Source of the DNA: Gemmatimonadota bacterium
GTDB taxonomy: Bacteria; Gemmatimonadota; Gemmatimonadetes; Palauibacterales; Palauibacteraceae
NCBI GenBank assembly: GCA_023554435.1
Contig: JAMJQV010000131.1
Span: 1 to 7,118 of the forward strand
DNA: 7,118 nt
Direction of reading: 5' to 3'
The position numbers were made by a program, and so were the translations under genes. Numbering within the stretch: the first letter of the stretch is position 1; each line of letters opens with the position of its first letter. Below are positions 1 to 6,538 of this stretch, in pieces. The notes below the pieces were generated by a model, which worked only from the letters and a program-made list of their open reading frames with translations, searched no databases and was not told the DNA's origin.

Positions 1-317
1 GCTCGACCGAGTTCCGCGGCCGCCGCACTCCCGGCTGCGAGGTAGGGCGGCACGAGCGCCGCCGATGCGGGGCGGTCGCGGATGCGATCGGGAACCGACT
101 GCTCGTGCGTGAGCGTCTCCAGCAAGCGGGGCGCGTATCGGAAACGGCGTACAGGAAGGCCCGAGGGTTCCTCATTCGGGCCGCCTCGATAGGCCGGGGC
201 CAGGACGCTGGCATCGATCCCGGCCTGGCGCTGGCGTCGGACCAGCTCCACCAGCCAGGGGGTAATCGGGTCATCTCGGTGCCTGGGAAAGGCCGTGGCT
301 ACGTGGATGACCCTCAT
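1..317 (-). CDS. GT4-like glycosyltransferase, N-terminal part (3' end beyond window)
   Basis: The frame opens with ATG at 317-315 and stays open for 105 codons to the left edge, so only the N-terminal part is present. It begins MRVIHVATAFPRHRDDPIT and continues with an amphipathic helix (WLVELVRRQRQAGID) leading into a strand (ASVLAP). A segment reading VRRFRYAPRLLETLTHEQS follows, then VPPYLAAG. This layout (strand, glycine-poor loop, helix 'LVRRQRQAGIDASVLAP', 'RFRYAP') is typical of the N-terminal Rossmann domain of GT-B family 4 glycosyltransferases, which transfer nucleotide-activated sugars to lipid-linked glycans in the cytoplasm. The C-terminal nucleotide-sugar binding domain with its E-x7-E motif lies outside, so donor and acceptor are unknown. 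The start overlaps the stop of the GT39 gene as ATGA and has no clear Shine-Dalgarno, which fits translational coupling. Family assignment is by eye. Confidence 0.82.
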   Translation of the reverse strand, partial: MRVIHVATAFPRHRDDPITPWLVELVRRQRQAGIDASVLAPAYRGGPNEEPSGLPVRRFRYAPRLLETLTHEQSVPDRIRDRPASAALVPPYLAAGSAAAAELGR

Positions 318-1918
318 GGTGCGGCGGGCGCTGAGGCAGTCCTCGGGGCGGAGAGCATGCGCAGTAGCGCCGTCCCCTCCTCTCCTCCCACGGTGTGTAC
401 AACCTCGAAACGCTCCAGATTGGCCGCGATGGCAGGAATGAGGTACATGGCCGTGGTCGCGCTCAGGCGGTCGACCAGCACGTAGTCCGCGCCCATCTCC
501 TCGAGCCCCCGTAGCACGACGGAAGGATCCGTGGAGTAGGGATACAGGTCCCCCTGCCGACGGGAGAACAGGTAGAAGGTCGCCGGACTGCGGTTGGCGA
601 TCACCGATCCCTCGGGCGTGTTCTCCGAGGCCCACCAACCCATTGCATAGAACTCCCGATACTGCGGTCGGTCACACGGATAGCCGTCCCGGTACGAGGA
701 CTGGCAGGCCACCCGGTACGACAAGACCGACCCTGACGAGATCAAGGCCATGGTAGCGACTCCGGCCGCAACGAGCCCCATCGTCGCGTAGCCGATCCTC
801 TGGCCAAGGGACTCCACGCCACCCATCGCGCCTGCCGCACCGAATACCACGAGGAGGGGCAGGATGGGCAGAAGAAACCGTCGATCGGTCCATACGGGAG
901 GCCACAGCAGAATGAGACCGACGTAGAAAGCCACGAGAAGGTGCGCCACCGTCACACGGGTAGCGGCCGACCGGAGCCAGCCGTACAGGGCCAGCGCGCT
1001 CAACAACACCCCGGCGATGGCCGTGCCCGTGACCAGCTGGCTGCGAACCGTCGGGAACCCGAATGAACCGGGCAGCTCCGAGCTGACGTAACGCCACAGG
1101 TTCGTGGCCGCCCGTGCCGGGAAGTCCATCAATCCAACGGTTCCGGCAGCGGGGACGTAGGGGTTCTGCTGTATGAGCTGCTGCAGGTAACCCGGCTGCG
1201 AAGGTTGGGCCAAGTGCTGATACACCGCCCAGCCCACGACACAGACCAGCGCCACCAGCACAGACGCCACCGCTCGACGGCGATCCCGCGAAATGAGGGT
1301 CCACGCCACGAGGGTGAGGAGCACGGACAGCCCGGCCGTTCGCGTGAAGAAAGCCGCCGCCGCAGCTGCCAGAGCTGCGGCCCCGACGCGTCTGTCTTGC
1401 AGGGTGGCCGCCACGACGGCCAGCAGGAAAAAAGTGAAGGCCGCTTCAGACAGCACTCGATGCGAGAAGTCCAACAGCACCGGTGCCATGGCAAACAGAC
1501 CGGCGGCGACGAACGCGGCCCGCTTGCTGACCAGCGATTCGGCAATTCGATAGGTCAGCCACACCGAGCCTGCGGCGAATGCCATCGAGGCCGCCTTGAA
1601 CAACTGGAGACCGCCGAACCAGCCGGCAACCGCCAGAATCAGGGGGTAGCCGGGTGGGAACTTGGCGTGCAACGGCGACCCGGGTAGCTGGATATCCCGG
1701 AAGCCCAGTCCATTGCGCAGCGATTCGCCCAGGACCATGTAGTGGCCTGCATCCGCCCCGGGAAAGAGAGTCGGCTCGAACACCAGCACGGCGAGCAGAA
1801 CGTGGACGGCGACCAGCACCGTGGGCGCCAGAATCCCCTCCGCCCCCGCGAGAGGCGTTGCGTCCTCAGCCTCGGAATCCGTCGAGTCGGGCCCGCCGGC
1901 TGTGCTCCGGCCGATCAC
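314..1918 (-). CDS. GT39/ArnT-like polytopic membrane glycosyltransferase
   Basis: A 534-residue GT-C fold integral membrane protein that would move a sugar from a polyprenyl-phosphate carrier onto a glycan, lipid or protein at the outer face of the inner membrane. After a polar N-terminus of about 30 residues comes a first membrane helix (31-50). The first outer loop carries the acidic residue expected for catalysis (D56 in GADAGHY) and a KFPPGYPL motif (86-93). Several hydrophobic helices follow (about 107-127, 134-150, 158-172, 178-208, 216-234, 298-314, 325-341, 345-366, 378-396). WTDRRFLLPILP (343-354) is the usual ArnT/PMT-type arginine-rich turn. The C-terminal 140 residues form a soluble domain with two cysteines (C405, C415) that could pair. 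The start is GTG overlapping the GT2 stop (GTGA). An AGAAG purine run directly abuts it, so spacing is poor and the start is moderately secure. Substrate not predictable. Confidence 0.85.
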   Translation of the reverse strand: MIGRSTAGGPDSTDSEAEDATPLAGAEGILAPTVLVAVHVLLAVLVFEPTLFPGADAGHYMVLGESLRNGLGFRDIQLPGSPLHAKFPPGYPLILAVAGWFGGLQLFKAASMAFAAGSVWLTYRIAESLVSKRAAFVAAGLFAMAPVLLDFSHRVLSEAAFTFFLLAVVAATLQDRRVGAAALAAAAAAFFTRTAGLSVLLTLVAWTLISRDRRRAVASVLVALVCVVGWAVYQHLAQPSQPGYLQQLIQQNPYVPAAGTVGLMDFPARAATNLWRYVSSELPGSFGFPTVRSQLVTGTAIAGVLLSALALYGWLRSAATRVTVAHLLVAFYVGLILLWPPVWTDRRFLLPILPLLVVFGAAGAMGGVESLGQRIGYATMGLVAAGVATMALISSGSVLSYRVACQSSYRDGYPCDRPQYREFYAMGWWASENTPEGSVIANRSPATFYLFSRRQGDLYPYSTDPSVVLRGLEEMGADYVLVDRLSATTAMYLIPAIAANLERFEVVHTVGGEEGTALLRMLSAPRTASAPAAP

Positions 1919-2880
1919 CTTCTAAGCTCTCGGCGGAGATCCTCCACCTCGGCCCTGAGTCCCGCTATCAGTTCGGCCAGCAGACCCGCCACGAAGAGCA
2001 AGCCACCCAGAAGAACCAGGAAGACGACAAGAGTGAGCAGCGGCCTGAACCCCGTACCCAGTGCATAGCGGAGTATCAGTGCCACGAGTCCAACGAGCAC
2101 CCCTACTCCGGCCACGAACACACCGGTGAGTCCAAAGAACAGCATCGGCTTGCGGCTGAACACCAGCTGGAACCACACGGAGACCAGGTCAAGCACGCCG
2201 ACCACCACCCTGCCCTGCCCGCTGTACTTGGACACCCCGTGGCGCCTCGGGAGAAGATCGATGTCGATTTCACCGATCCGGAACCCCCGATCGTGGGCCA
2301 GCACCACGAGATAGCGATGCCAATCCTCACGGAGGTGTATCTCGTCCACCACCTCGCGCCGGAAGGCCTTCATCGAGTTCAGGTCTCGCACCGGAACCCG
2401 GAAGATCATTCGCGAGAGGCGGTTGTAGACCCCTGATACCAGGCGCTTCGGGTAGTCTCCCACCTTGCGCCCCACAACCACATCGTGGTCATCATCCAGG
2501 GCATCCAGGAAGCGGGGGATCTCGTCCGTGGCGTGCTGGAGATCCGCGTCAAAAAGCACGTAGATGGGCGAGTCGGTGGATCTCACGGCCGTCACCAGGG
2601 CCGCCGTCTTTCCCTTGTTGACCCGATGACGAAGGAATACGGTCCGATCCTCGATGCCCGCAGCGCCCGCCGCCGCTCTCGCCGCCTCGAGCGTCCCGTC
2701 CGTCGAACCGTCGTCGACGAAGACGACCTCACCGTTCAGTTGAAAGCGCGAGAACGTCCCCGCCAGATCCTGAAACAGATCCGGCACGTTCTCTACCTCA
2801 TTGAAGGCCGGAACGATTACCGAGAAGCGTCTGGGGGTCGGCGGGAGAGGGTCGGCGGGAGACAACCCGGACTCGGTCAT
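1915..2880 (-). CDS. Family 2 glycosyltransferase, polyprenyl-phosphate sugar synthase type (DPM1/ArnC/GtrB-like)
   Basis: A 321-residue membrane-attached GT-A enzyme expected to transfer a sugar from a nucleotide donor to polyprenyl phosphate on the cytoplasmic side. The domain begins at RFSVIVPAFNEVENV (18-32). The nucleotide-binding VDDGSTDGT is at 55-63, the metal-binding DADLQH at 111-116 and an acceptor-side DLNSMKAF at 166-173. The basic PRRHGVSKYSG (211-221) is a hallmark of the DPM1/ArnC/GtrB group. Two membrane helices follow (about 246-270 and 279-303), and the protein ends in a short charged heptad-like tail (EVEDLRRELRR). The ATG overlaps the rpoN stop as ATGA, and the 3' end overlaps the GT39 start, so it should be co-translated with both. 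Pairing with a GT39 gene resembles arnC/arnT logic: one makes the lipid-linked sugar, the other uses it. The sugar is unknown. Function class is confident, the specific name is not. Confidence 0.9.
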   Translation of the reverse strand: MTESGLSPADPLPPTPRRFSVIVPAFNEVENVPDLFQDLAGTFSRFQLNGEVVFVDDGSTDGTLEAARAAAGAAGIEDRTVFLRHRVNKGKTAALVTAVRSTDSPIYVLFDADLQHATDEIPRFLDALDDDHDVVVGRKVGDYPKRLVSGVYNRLSRMIFRVPVRDLNSMKAFRREVVDEIHLREDWHRYLVVLAHDRGFRIGEIDIDLLPRRHGVSKYSGQGRVVVGVLDLVSVWFQLVFSRKPMLFFGLTGVFVAGVGVLVGLVALILRYALGTGFRPLLTLVVFLVLLGGLLFVAGLLAELIAGLRAEVEDLRRELRR

Positions 2881-4316
2881 ACTCGCTTACGCATCCTCGC
2901 CGAGAGGATTCCGAGCTGATCCCTGTACTTCGCAACCGTCCGCCGGGCGATCTGGACGCCCTCCTGCTTCAGAACATCCACAATGGCCTGGTCGGTCAGG
3001 GGCTTCTTCGGATCTTCCTCGGCTACCAGTTTCTGAATCCGGGCTCGAATGCCCCGGGCTGATACATCTTCGCCATAGTCGGTCGACAGCCCGGAGGAGA
3101 AGAAGAACTTCAGGGGGAGGACGCCCCGGGGTGTCTGCACGAACTTGTCGTTCGTCACACGTGACACGGTGGACTCGTGCATGTCGATGTGCTCGGCCAC
3201 CTCGCGCAGCGTCAGGGGCCTCAGGTGCTCGACTCCCTTCTCGAAGAACTCGCGCTGGCGGTCGACGATGAAGCTCATGACCTTCAGCATCGTCTGTCGT
3301 CGCTGCTCGATCGCCTGGATCATCCACTGGGCGCTGTTGAGCTTCTTGGAGATGAAGGCCTTGTTCTCGCCCTGGAACTGGTTCCTGTCCTGCGCCACCT
3401 CCCGATAGGACCTCGACAGCTTGAGCCGCGGCAGCGACGAGTCGTTGTGGAACACGAAGTACTCGCCATCGACCTTCTCGACTACCAGGTCGGGGATGAC
3501 GTAGTTCTCACTCATGTCCGCGTACTTGAGGCCGGGCTTCGGGTCGAGCTTGGCGATCGAATCGGCAGCGCTCTGGACGTCAAGGGGAGAGATCCCGTGC
3601 TCCTTGGACAACTCGCTCCATCTGTGGTTCACGAGCTGCTCGAAGTGATCCTGGATGATCCGATAGGCCAGGCTGTCGACTTCCTTCCGCTCTCGCAACT
3701 GGATCAGAAGCGTCTCTCGCAGATCGCGTGCGCCCACGCCCGATGGATAGAAGCCCTGAATGACGCGGAGAGTCGCCTCCGCCTCCTCGAGCGTGAAGGG
3801 CTCCATTTCGGCCCACAGTTCGGGCTCGCTCTCGGCCAACCACGTGTTGGCCGCCTCGACCACCTCCTCCAGGCTGCAGGCGAGGAATCCCTCACGATCG
3901 ATGTTGCCGATGATCTCCTCGCCAAGAGCGACCTCACGCGGCCCAAGTGTGAGGAGATTGAGCTGTTCGCGCAGGTGCTCCCAGAGATCCGGCGGTGCCG
4001 CCGGCGTGGGCATGTAGTGCTCTTTGTCCTCGAACTGGCTCCGTCTGCCGCCGGCATCGAAGCCGTTGAGGAGGATCTCTTCCCAATCGACCTCGTCCTC
4101 GTCCTCTTCCTCCTCCTGCTTTTCCTCGGGCAGCTCTTCTTCCGCCATCTCCGTGAACTCGAGGAACGGATTGACCAGCACCTCCATCTTCAGGTGCGCC
4201 TGCAGGTCCAGCAGAGGCATGTAGAGCAGGTCCATCGCCTGATACAGGCGAGGATTGATCTTCAGCTCCTGCCGCATTCCGAGGCTCTGCGAGAGCCCCC
4301 GTCTAAAATCCGCCAT
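2877..4316 (-). CDS. rpoN: RNA polymerase sigma-54 factor RpoN
   Basis: A 479-residue sigma-54, close to the usual family length and complete. It directs RNA polymerase to -24/-12 promoters that need an AAA+ enhancer-binding activator. Region I is at about 1-52, with the interaction helices around RLYQAMDLL (23-31) and VNPFLEF (48-54). It lacks the glutamine-rich character of proteobacterial proteins. Region II is a highly acidic linker (59-80). The core-binding domain covers about 108-260 and contains GFYPSGVGARDL (188-199). A central domain with a helix-turn-helix follows (TLREVAEHIDMHESTVSRV, 369-387). The RpoN box that reads the -24 element is ARRTVAKYRD (457-466), with aspartate where glutamate is usual. 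The ATG is supported by alignment with region I; its Shine-Dalgarno is weak. It lies 131 bp after lptB and overlaps the GT2 start by 4 bases. It may have its own promoter in the gap, possibly autoregulated. Confidence 0.98.
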   Translation of the reverse strand: MADFRRGLSQSLGMRQELKINPRLYQAMDLLYMPLLDLQAHLKMEVLVNPFLEFTEMAEEELPEEKQEEEEDEDEVDWEEILLNGFDAGGRRSQFEDKEHYMPTPAAPPDLWEHLREQLNLLTLGPREVALGEEIIGNIDREGFLACSLEEVVEAANTWLAESEPELWAEMEPFTLEEAEATLRVIQGFYPSGVGARDLRETLLIQLRERKEVDSLAYRIIQDHFEQLVNHRWSELSKEHGISPLDVQSAADSIAKLDPKPGLKYADMSENYVIPDLVVEKVDGEYFVFHNDSSLPRLKLSRSYREVAQDRNQFQGENKAFISKKLNSAQWMIQAIEQRRQTMLKVMSFIVDRQREFFEKGVEHLRPLTLREVAEHIDMHESTVSRVTNDKFVQTPRGVLPLKFFFSSGLSTDYGEDVSARGIRARIQKLVAEEDPKKPLTDQAIVDVLKQEGVQIARRTVAKYRDQLGILSARMRKRV

Positions 4317-4363
4317 CTGCTACTCGACCACTCCGTTCAATTCGGTTCTGCGCCCTCACGGGC

Positions 4364-4390
4364 CGCACGCTGCATGTAAGATAGCGTGCG
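4364..4390. repeat. Perfect 8-bp inverted repeat upstream of rpoN
   Basis: CGCACGCT (4364-4371) and AGCGTGCG (4383-4390) are perfect reverse complements separated by 11 bases. The spacer contains most of the candidate rpoN -10. It lies just upstream of the plus-strand sigma-54-like site. It could be an operator for a dimeric regulator or an enhancer-binding protein site. It is not followed by a T-run, so it is not a terminator. Confidence 0.5.
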
Positions 4391-4406
4391 CGGTACACGC
4401 GGCACA
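4378..4406 (-). promoter_or_regulatory. Candidate housekeeping promoter for rpoN (weak)
   Basis: On the minus strand TATCTT (4383-4378) matches the -10 consensus at four of six bases. Seventeen bases upstream is TGTGCC (4406-4401), a poor -35. Transcription would begin near 4371 and give a leader of about 55 bases before the rpoN ATG. It lies in the only gap between genes, and the -10 is in a locally AT-richer patch. The -35 match is weak, so rpoN may instead rely on read-through from lptB. Confidence 0.35.
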
Positions 4407-4415
4407 CCCCTTGCA
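4401..4415 (+). promoter_or_regulatory. Sigma-54 -24/-12 promoter-like site, pointing away from rpoN
   Basis: The plus strand reads GGCACACCCCTTGCA. The GG (-24) and GC (-12) dinucleotides are separated by exactly ten bases, as in the sigma-54 consensus TGGCACG-N4-TTGCA. All of GGCAC and TTGCA match; only the flanking T and the G after GGCAC differ. Transcription would start near 4426 and run antisense through lptB. The -24 half coincides with the candidate -35 of rpoN on the other strand. The exact match is unlikely by chance in a window this size (roughly 1-2 per cent by base composition), but activity is not shown. Confidence 0.5.
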
Positions 4416-4447
4416 GGAGGCGCTGCGCCGCGCCGTTTGTGGGAAGC

Positions 4448-5179
4448 CTAGAGTTCGAAGTCCAGTCCCAGGTACATCTTGCGGGCTTCCGGATCTTCAA
4501 CGAGGGTTTGAGCCGGTCCCTCGATGTGAATCTGGCCGTTGAACATCAGGTACGCACGGTCCGTGATCGAGAGGGTCTCGCGGACGTTGTGGTCCGTGAT
4601 CAACACGCCGAGGCCGCGCTCCCGCAACTCAGCGACGATGCGCTGGATATCATCCACGGCGATGGGGTCTACGCCGGCGAACGGCTCGTCGAGAAGCATG
4701 AACTTGGGGCGAGTGACCAGGGCCCGTGTGATCTCGAGTCGGCGTCGCTCGCCCCCTGACAACGAATCCGCCTTGCTCTTTCGCAAGTGGCCGATCGACA
4801 GCTCCCCGAGCAGCTCGTCCAGCCGGCTCTGCCGCTCAGATCGAGTCATGTCGAGCGTCTGCAGAATGGCCATTACGTTCTGCTCGACCGTGAGACGCCG
4901 GAAGATCGAGGGCTCCTGCGAGAGGTATCCAATGCCGGCCCGGGCGCGGCGGTACATGGGGACTCGAGTCAGCTCCTGCTGATCCAGGTACACCCGACCC
5001 GCGTTGGCTCCAAGCAGCCCCACGATCATGTAGAAGGTGGTGGTCTTCCCCGCCCCGTTGGGGCCGAGTAGCCCCACGATCTCGCCCTGGTGGACCTCGA
5101 GATCGACACCGTCGACCACACGCCGCTTTCCGAATGCCTTCACCAGGCCTTCGGCCCTGAGGACGCTCCTGGTGCTCAA
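4448..5179 (-). CDS. lptB: LPS export ABC transporter ATP-binding protein LptB
   Basis: A 243-residue ABC ATPase, standard family length, that powers lipopolysaccharide extraction from the inner membrane with LptF/LptG (not in this window). The Walker A motif is GPNGAGKT (39-46) and the Q-loop is in YLSQEP (Q88). SIFRRLTVEQN (91-101) is characteristic of LptB. The signature is LSGGE (140-144), Walker B is MLLDEP (161-166) followed by FAGVDP, and the switch histidine is H197. The C-terminus LGLDFEL resembles the LptB tail. The start is TTG at 5179-5177, because no ATG or GTG precedes the conserved N-terminus in frame. It overlaps the lptA stop as TTGA, and a good AAGGAG (5192-5187) sits seven bases upstream. 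The stop is TAG, 131 bp before rpoN. Identity is very secure. Confidence 0.97.
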   Translation of the reverse strand: MSTRSVLRAEGLVKAFGKRRVVDGVDLEVHQGEIVGLLGPNGAGKTTTFYMIVGLLGANAGRVYLDQQELTRVPMYRRARAGIGYLSQEPSIFRRLTVEQNVMAILQTLDMTRSERQSRLDELLGELSIGHLRKSKADSLSGGERRRLEITRALVTRPKFMLLDEPFAGVDPIAVDDIQRIVAELRERGLGVLITDHNVRETLSITDRAYLMFNGQIHIEGPAQTLVEDPEARKMYLGLDFEL

Positions 5180-6507
5180 CCGCCTTCTCCTTCCGTTGAG
5201 GGCTCGAGGTAAATGCCTATGGCATCTCTGGCGATCACCTGAGCGGGCTCCCCATCCTCGAACAGCACTTCGATCCGGTTGCCCAGAAGGTAGTTCCGGG
5301 ATGGCGCTTCGGACCGGGTGGTGTCACGAACGGAGGCGTAGAACGACCTCGCACTGCCCAGGGCCATGATTCGTTCAGGCGTCGGGTCCGCCTGCGGCTG
5401 GGCGAGAAGTGAGTCGGCCGGAGCGACACTGAAGAAGGCTCGGATGGTGTCTCCCGTAAGCCAGTTCGAGCCCGGGTCGAGGTCCTTGGCTGCCTCGACC
5501 AGTGGCTCTCCGGGTACGTGCGGCACCGTCTCGACGGAGGAGGCATCCCCTACCGAGGCTATCGAATCGATCCGACCCGCCGTGAGGGAGAACTCGATCG
5601 AGTCACCTGCGAGCTGGAAGCTCCCCGAGACCGCAATCGACCGTCCCTCGCCGAACGCCCACAGTCGCTCGACCTCTCCTCCCCTGAACTCGGCCGTCAC
5701 GAGATCGGACTGAAGCTCGAAGTCTTCTCCGGTCGCCTCCGCCTCGCCGAACGATCGTACCTCCCGAAGCTCATCGTCGGCGAAGCGAGCCACCACGCTG
5801 TCACCGGTGAGCTCGAACCCCTCGCCTCGAATGATCGGCCGCCCATACAGGACTCCTACGCCATCCGCGTCGAAACGCGCACTCTCGGCGGTTGCATCCA
5901 GGTCCGACCTGTGGATCTCGACGTTTCCACGGGCGAATGCCCGATCTTCTCCCAGAAACTCAGCCTGGTCGGCATCGACCAGGAACGGCTCCGTGCCCGG
6001 CCCGCCGGTCGGCAAAACCATGTGGGGCCTTCCGGTGGCAATCGTGCGGTTTCCCTGCAGCGGAGTGCGCATGAAGTCGACGCGGGGTCCTTCCAGGGTG
6101 GCACCGGACCGAAGGCGCTCCAGCCGCACATCGCCCACCGCGATGACACGGTCCGTCATCCCATAATAGGTCACCGTATCCGCGTCGAGAACCCGGGTCG
6201 TGTCCCGGTAGCGGACGCTCCCGATCATCAGGGCTTCAGCGCGGTGTTCCAGGTGGACAGCGCTATCTCCAGTCATGGTAGCATCGCCGCACTGACCGAT
6301 GACCAGTCCACCCCCCAGATGCATCGCGTACTGCCCTTCGGAACCCGGGACCGCCAGCATGTTGCTTCTCGGCTGCCCCCCGGATCCGGAGGCCTGAACC
6401 ACGCGGACCCTGAGCTGACAGCTTGGAGCGCCCTGGGCGCCGGCCGATTCCGGCAATGCCAGGACCGCCAGAATTGCCAACACGGCCCGGATACGCGGAA
6501 GGCTCAT
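5176..6507 (-). CDS. lptA: Large LptA/OstA-like periplasmic LPS transport protein
   Basis: A 443-residue secreted protein. The ATG at 6507-6505 is chosen because it is followed at once by a signal peptide (MSLPRIRAVLAILAVLALPE, then SAGA before Q25) and lies 31 bases after the lptC stop. The frame is open 40 codons further upstream, but that would overlap lptC and lacks a signal. The mature part is all beta-type with recurring OstA-like units: LDADTVTYYGMTDRVIAVGDV (107-127 approx.), LVDADQAEFLGEDRAFARGNV (176-196), FELTGDSVVARF (231-242), FQLAGDSIEF (297-306), WLTGDTIRAFF (349-359) and YLLGNRIEVLFEDGEP (406-421). These form a beta-jellyroll bridge for LPS across the periplasm. E. coli LptA is about 185 residues, so this one is more than twice as long, like OstA-like proteins of other phyla. 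There is no LptD barrel. C30 and C73 could form a disulfide. No clear ribosome binding site is visible. Confidence 0.88.
   Translation of the reverse strand: MSLPRIRAVLAILAVLALPESAGAQGAPSCQLRVRVVQASGSGGQPRSNMLAVPGSEGQYAMHLGGGLVIGQCGDATMTGDSAVHLEHRAEALMIGSVRYRDTTRVLDADTVTYYGMTDRVIAVGDVRLERLRSGATLEGPRVDFMRTPLQGNRTIATGRPHMVLPTGGPGTEPFLVDADQAEFLGEDRAFARGNVEIHRSDLDATAESARFDADGVGVLYGRPIIRGEGFELTGDSVVARFADDELREVRSFGEAEATGEDFELQSDLVTAEFRGGEVERLWAFGEGRSIAVSGSFQLAGDSIEFSLTAGRIDSIASVGDASSVETVPHVPGEPLVEAAKDLDPGSNWLTGDTIRAFFSVAPADSLLAQPQADPTPERIMALGSARSFYASVRDTTRSEAPSRNYLLGNRIEVLFEDGEPAQVIARDAIGIYLEPSTEGEGG
5187..5192 (-). promoter_or_regulatory. Ribosome binding site fixing the lptB TTG start
   Basis: The minus strand reads AAGGAG seven bases before the TTG of lptB. 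It is the clearest Shine-Dalgarno in the window. It supports initiation at the rare TTG codon even though the upstream gene overlaps it. Confidence 0.75.
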
Positions 6508-6538
6508 CGAGACGGAGCCCGTGGGTAGCAGCTGATGA

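Noticed and set aside
1654..2436. A 260-codon plus-strand open frame across the GT39/GT2 junction
   Set aside because: Its low-complexity, proline-, glutamate- and histidine-rich product spans two well-supported minus-strand genes, as expected for a GC-rich shadow frame.
3177..4379. A 400-codon plus-strand open frame opposite rpoN
   Set aside because: It is the antisense shadow of rpoN: the acidic and leucine-rich runs mirror rpoN codons, no protein family is recognisable, and the minus-strand gene is certain.
4419..4434. GC-rich inverted repeat (GGCGC...GCGCC) just after lptB as an intrinsic terminator
   Set aside because: On the minus strand no T-run follows; the next bases are TCCTGC. 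The stem is only five bases, and such repeats are common in GC-rich DNA.
5518..6528. A 336-codon plus-strand open frame opposite lptA
   Set aside because: It shows no signal peptide, domain or ribosome binding site, while the minus strand encodes a clear secreted OstA-like protein.
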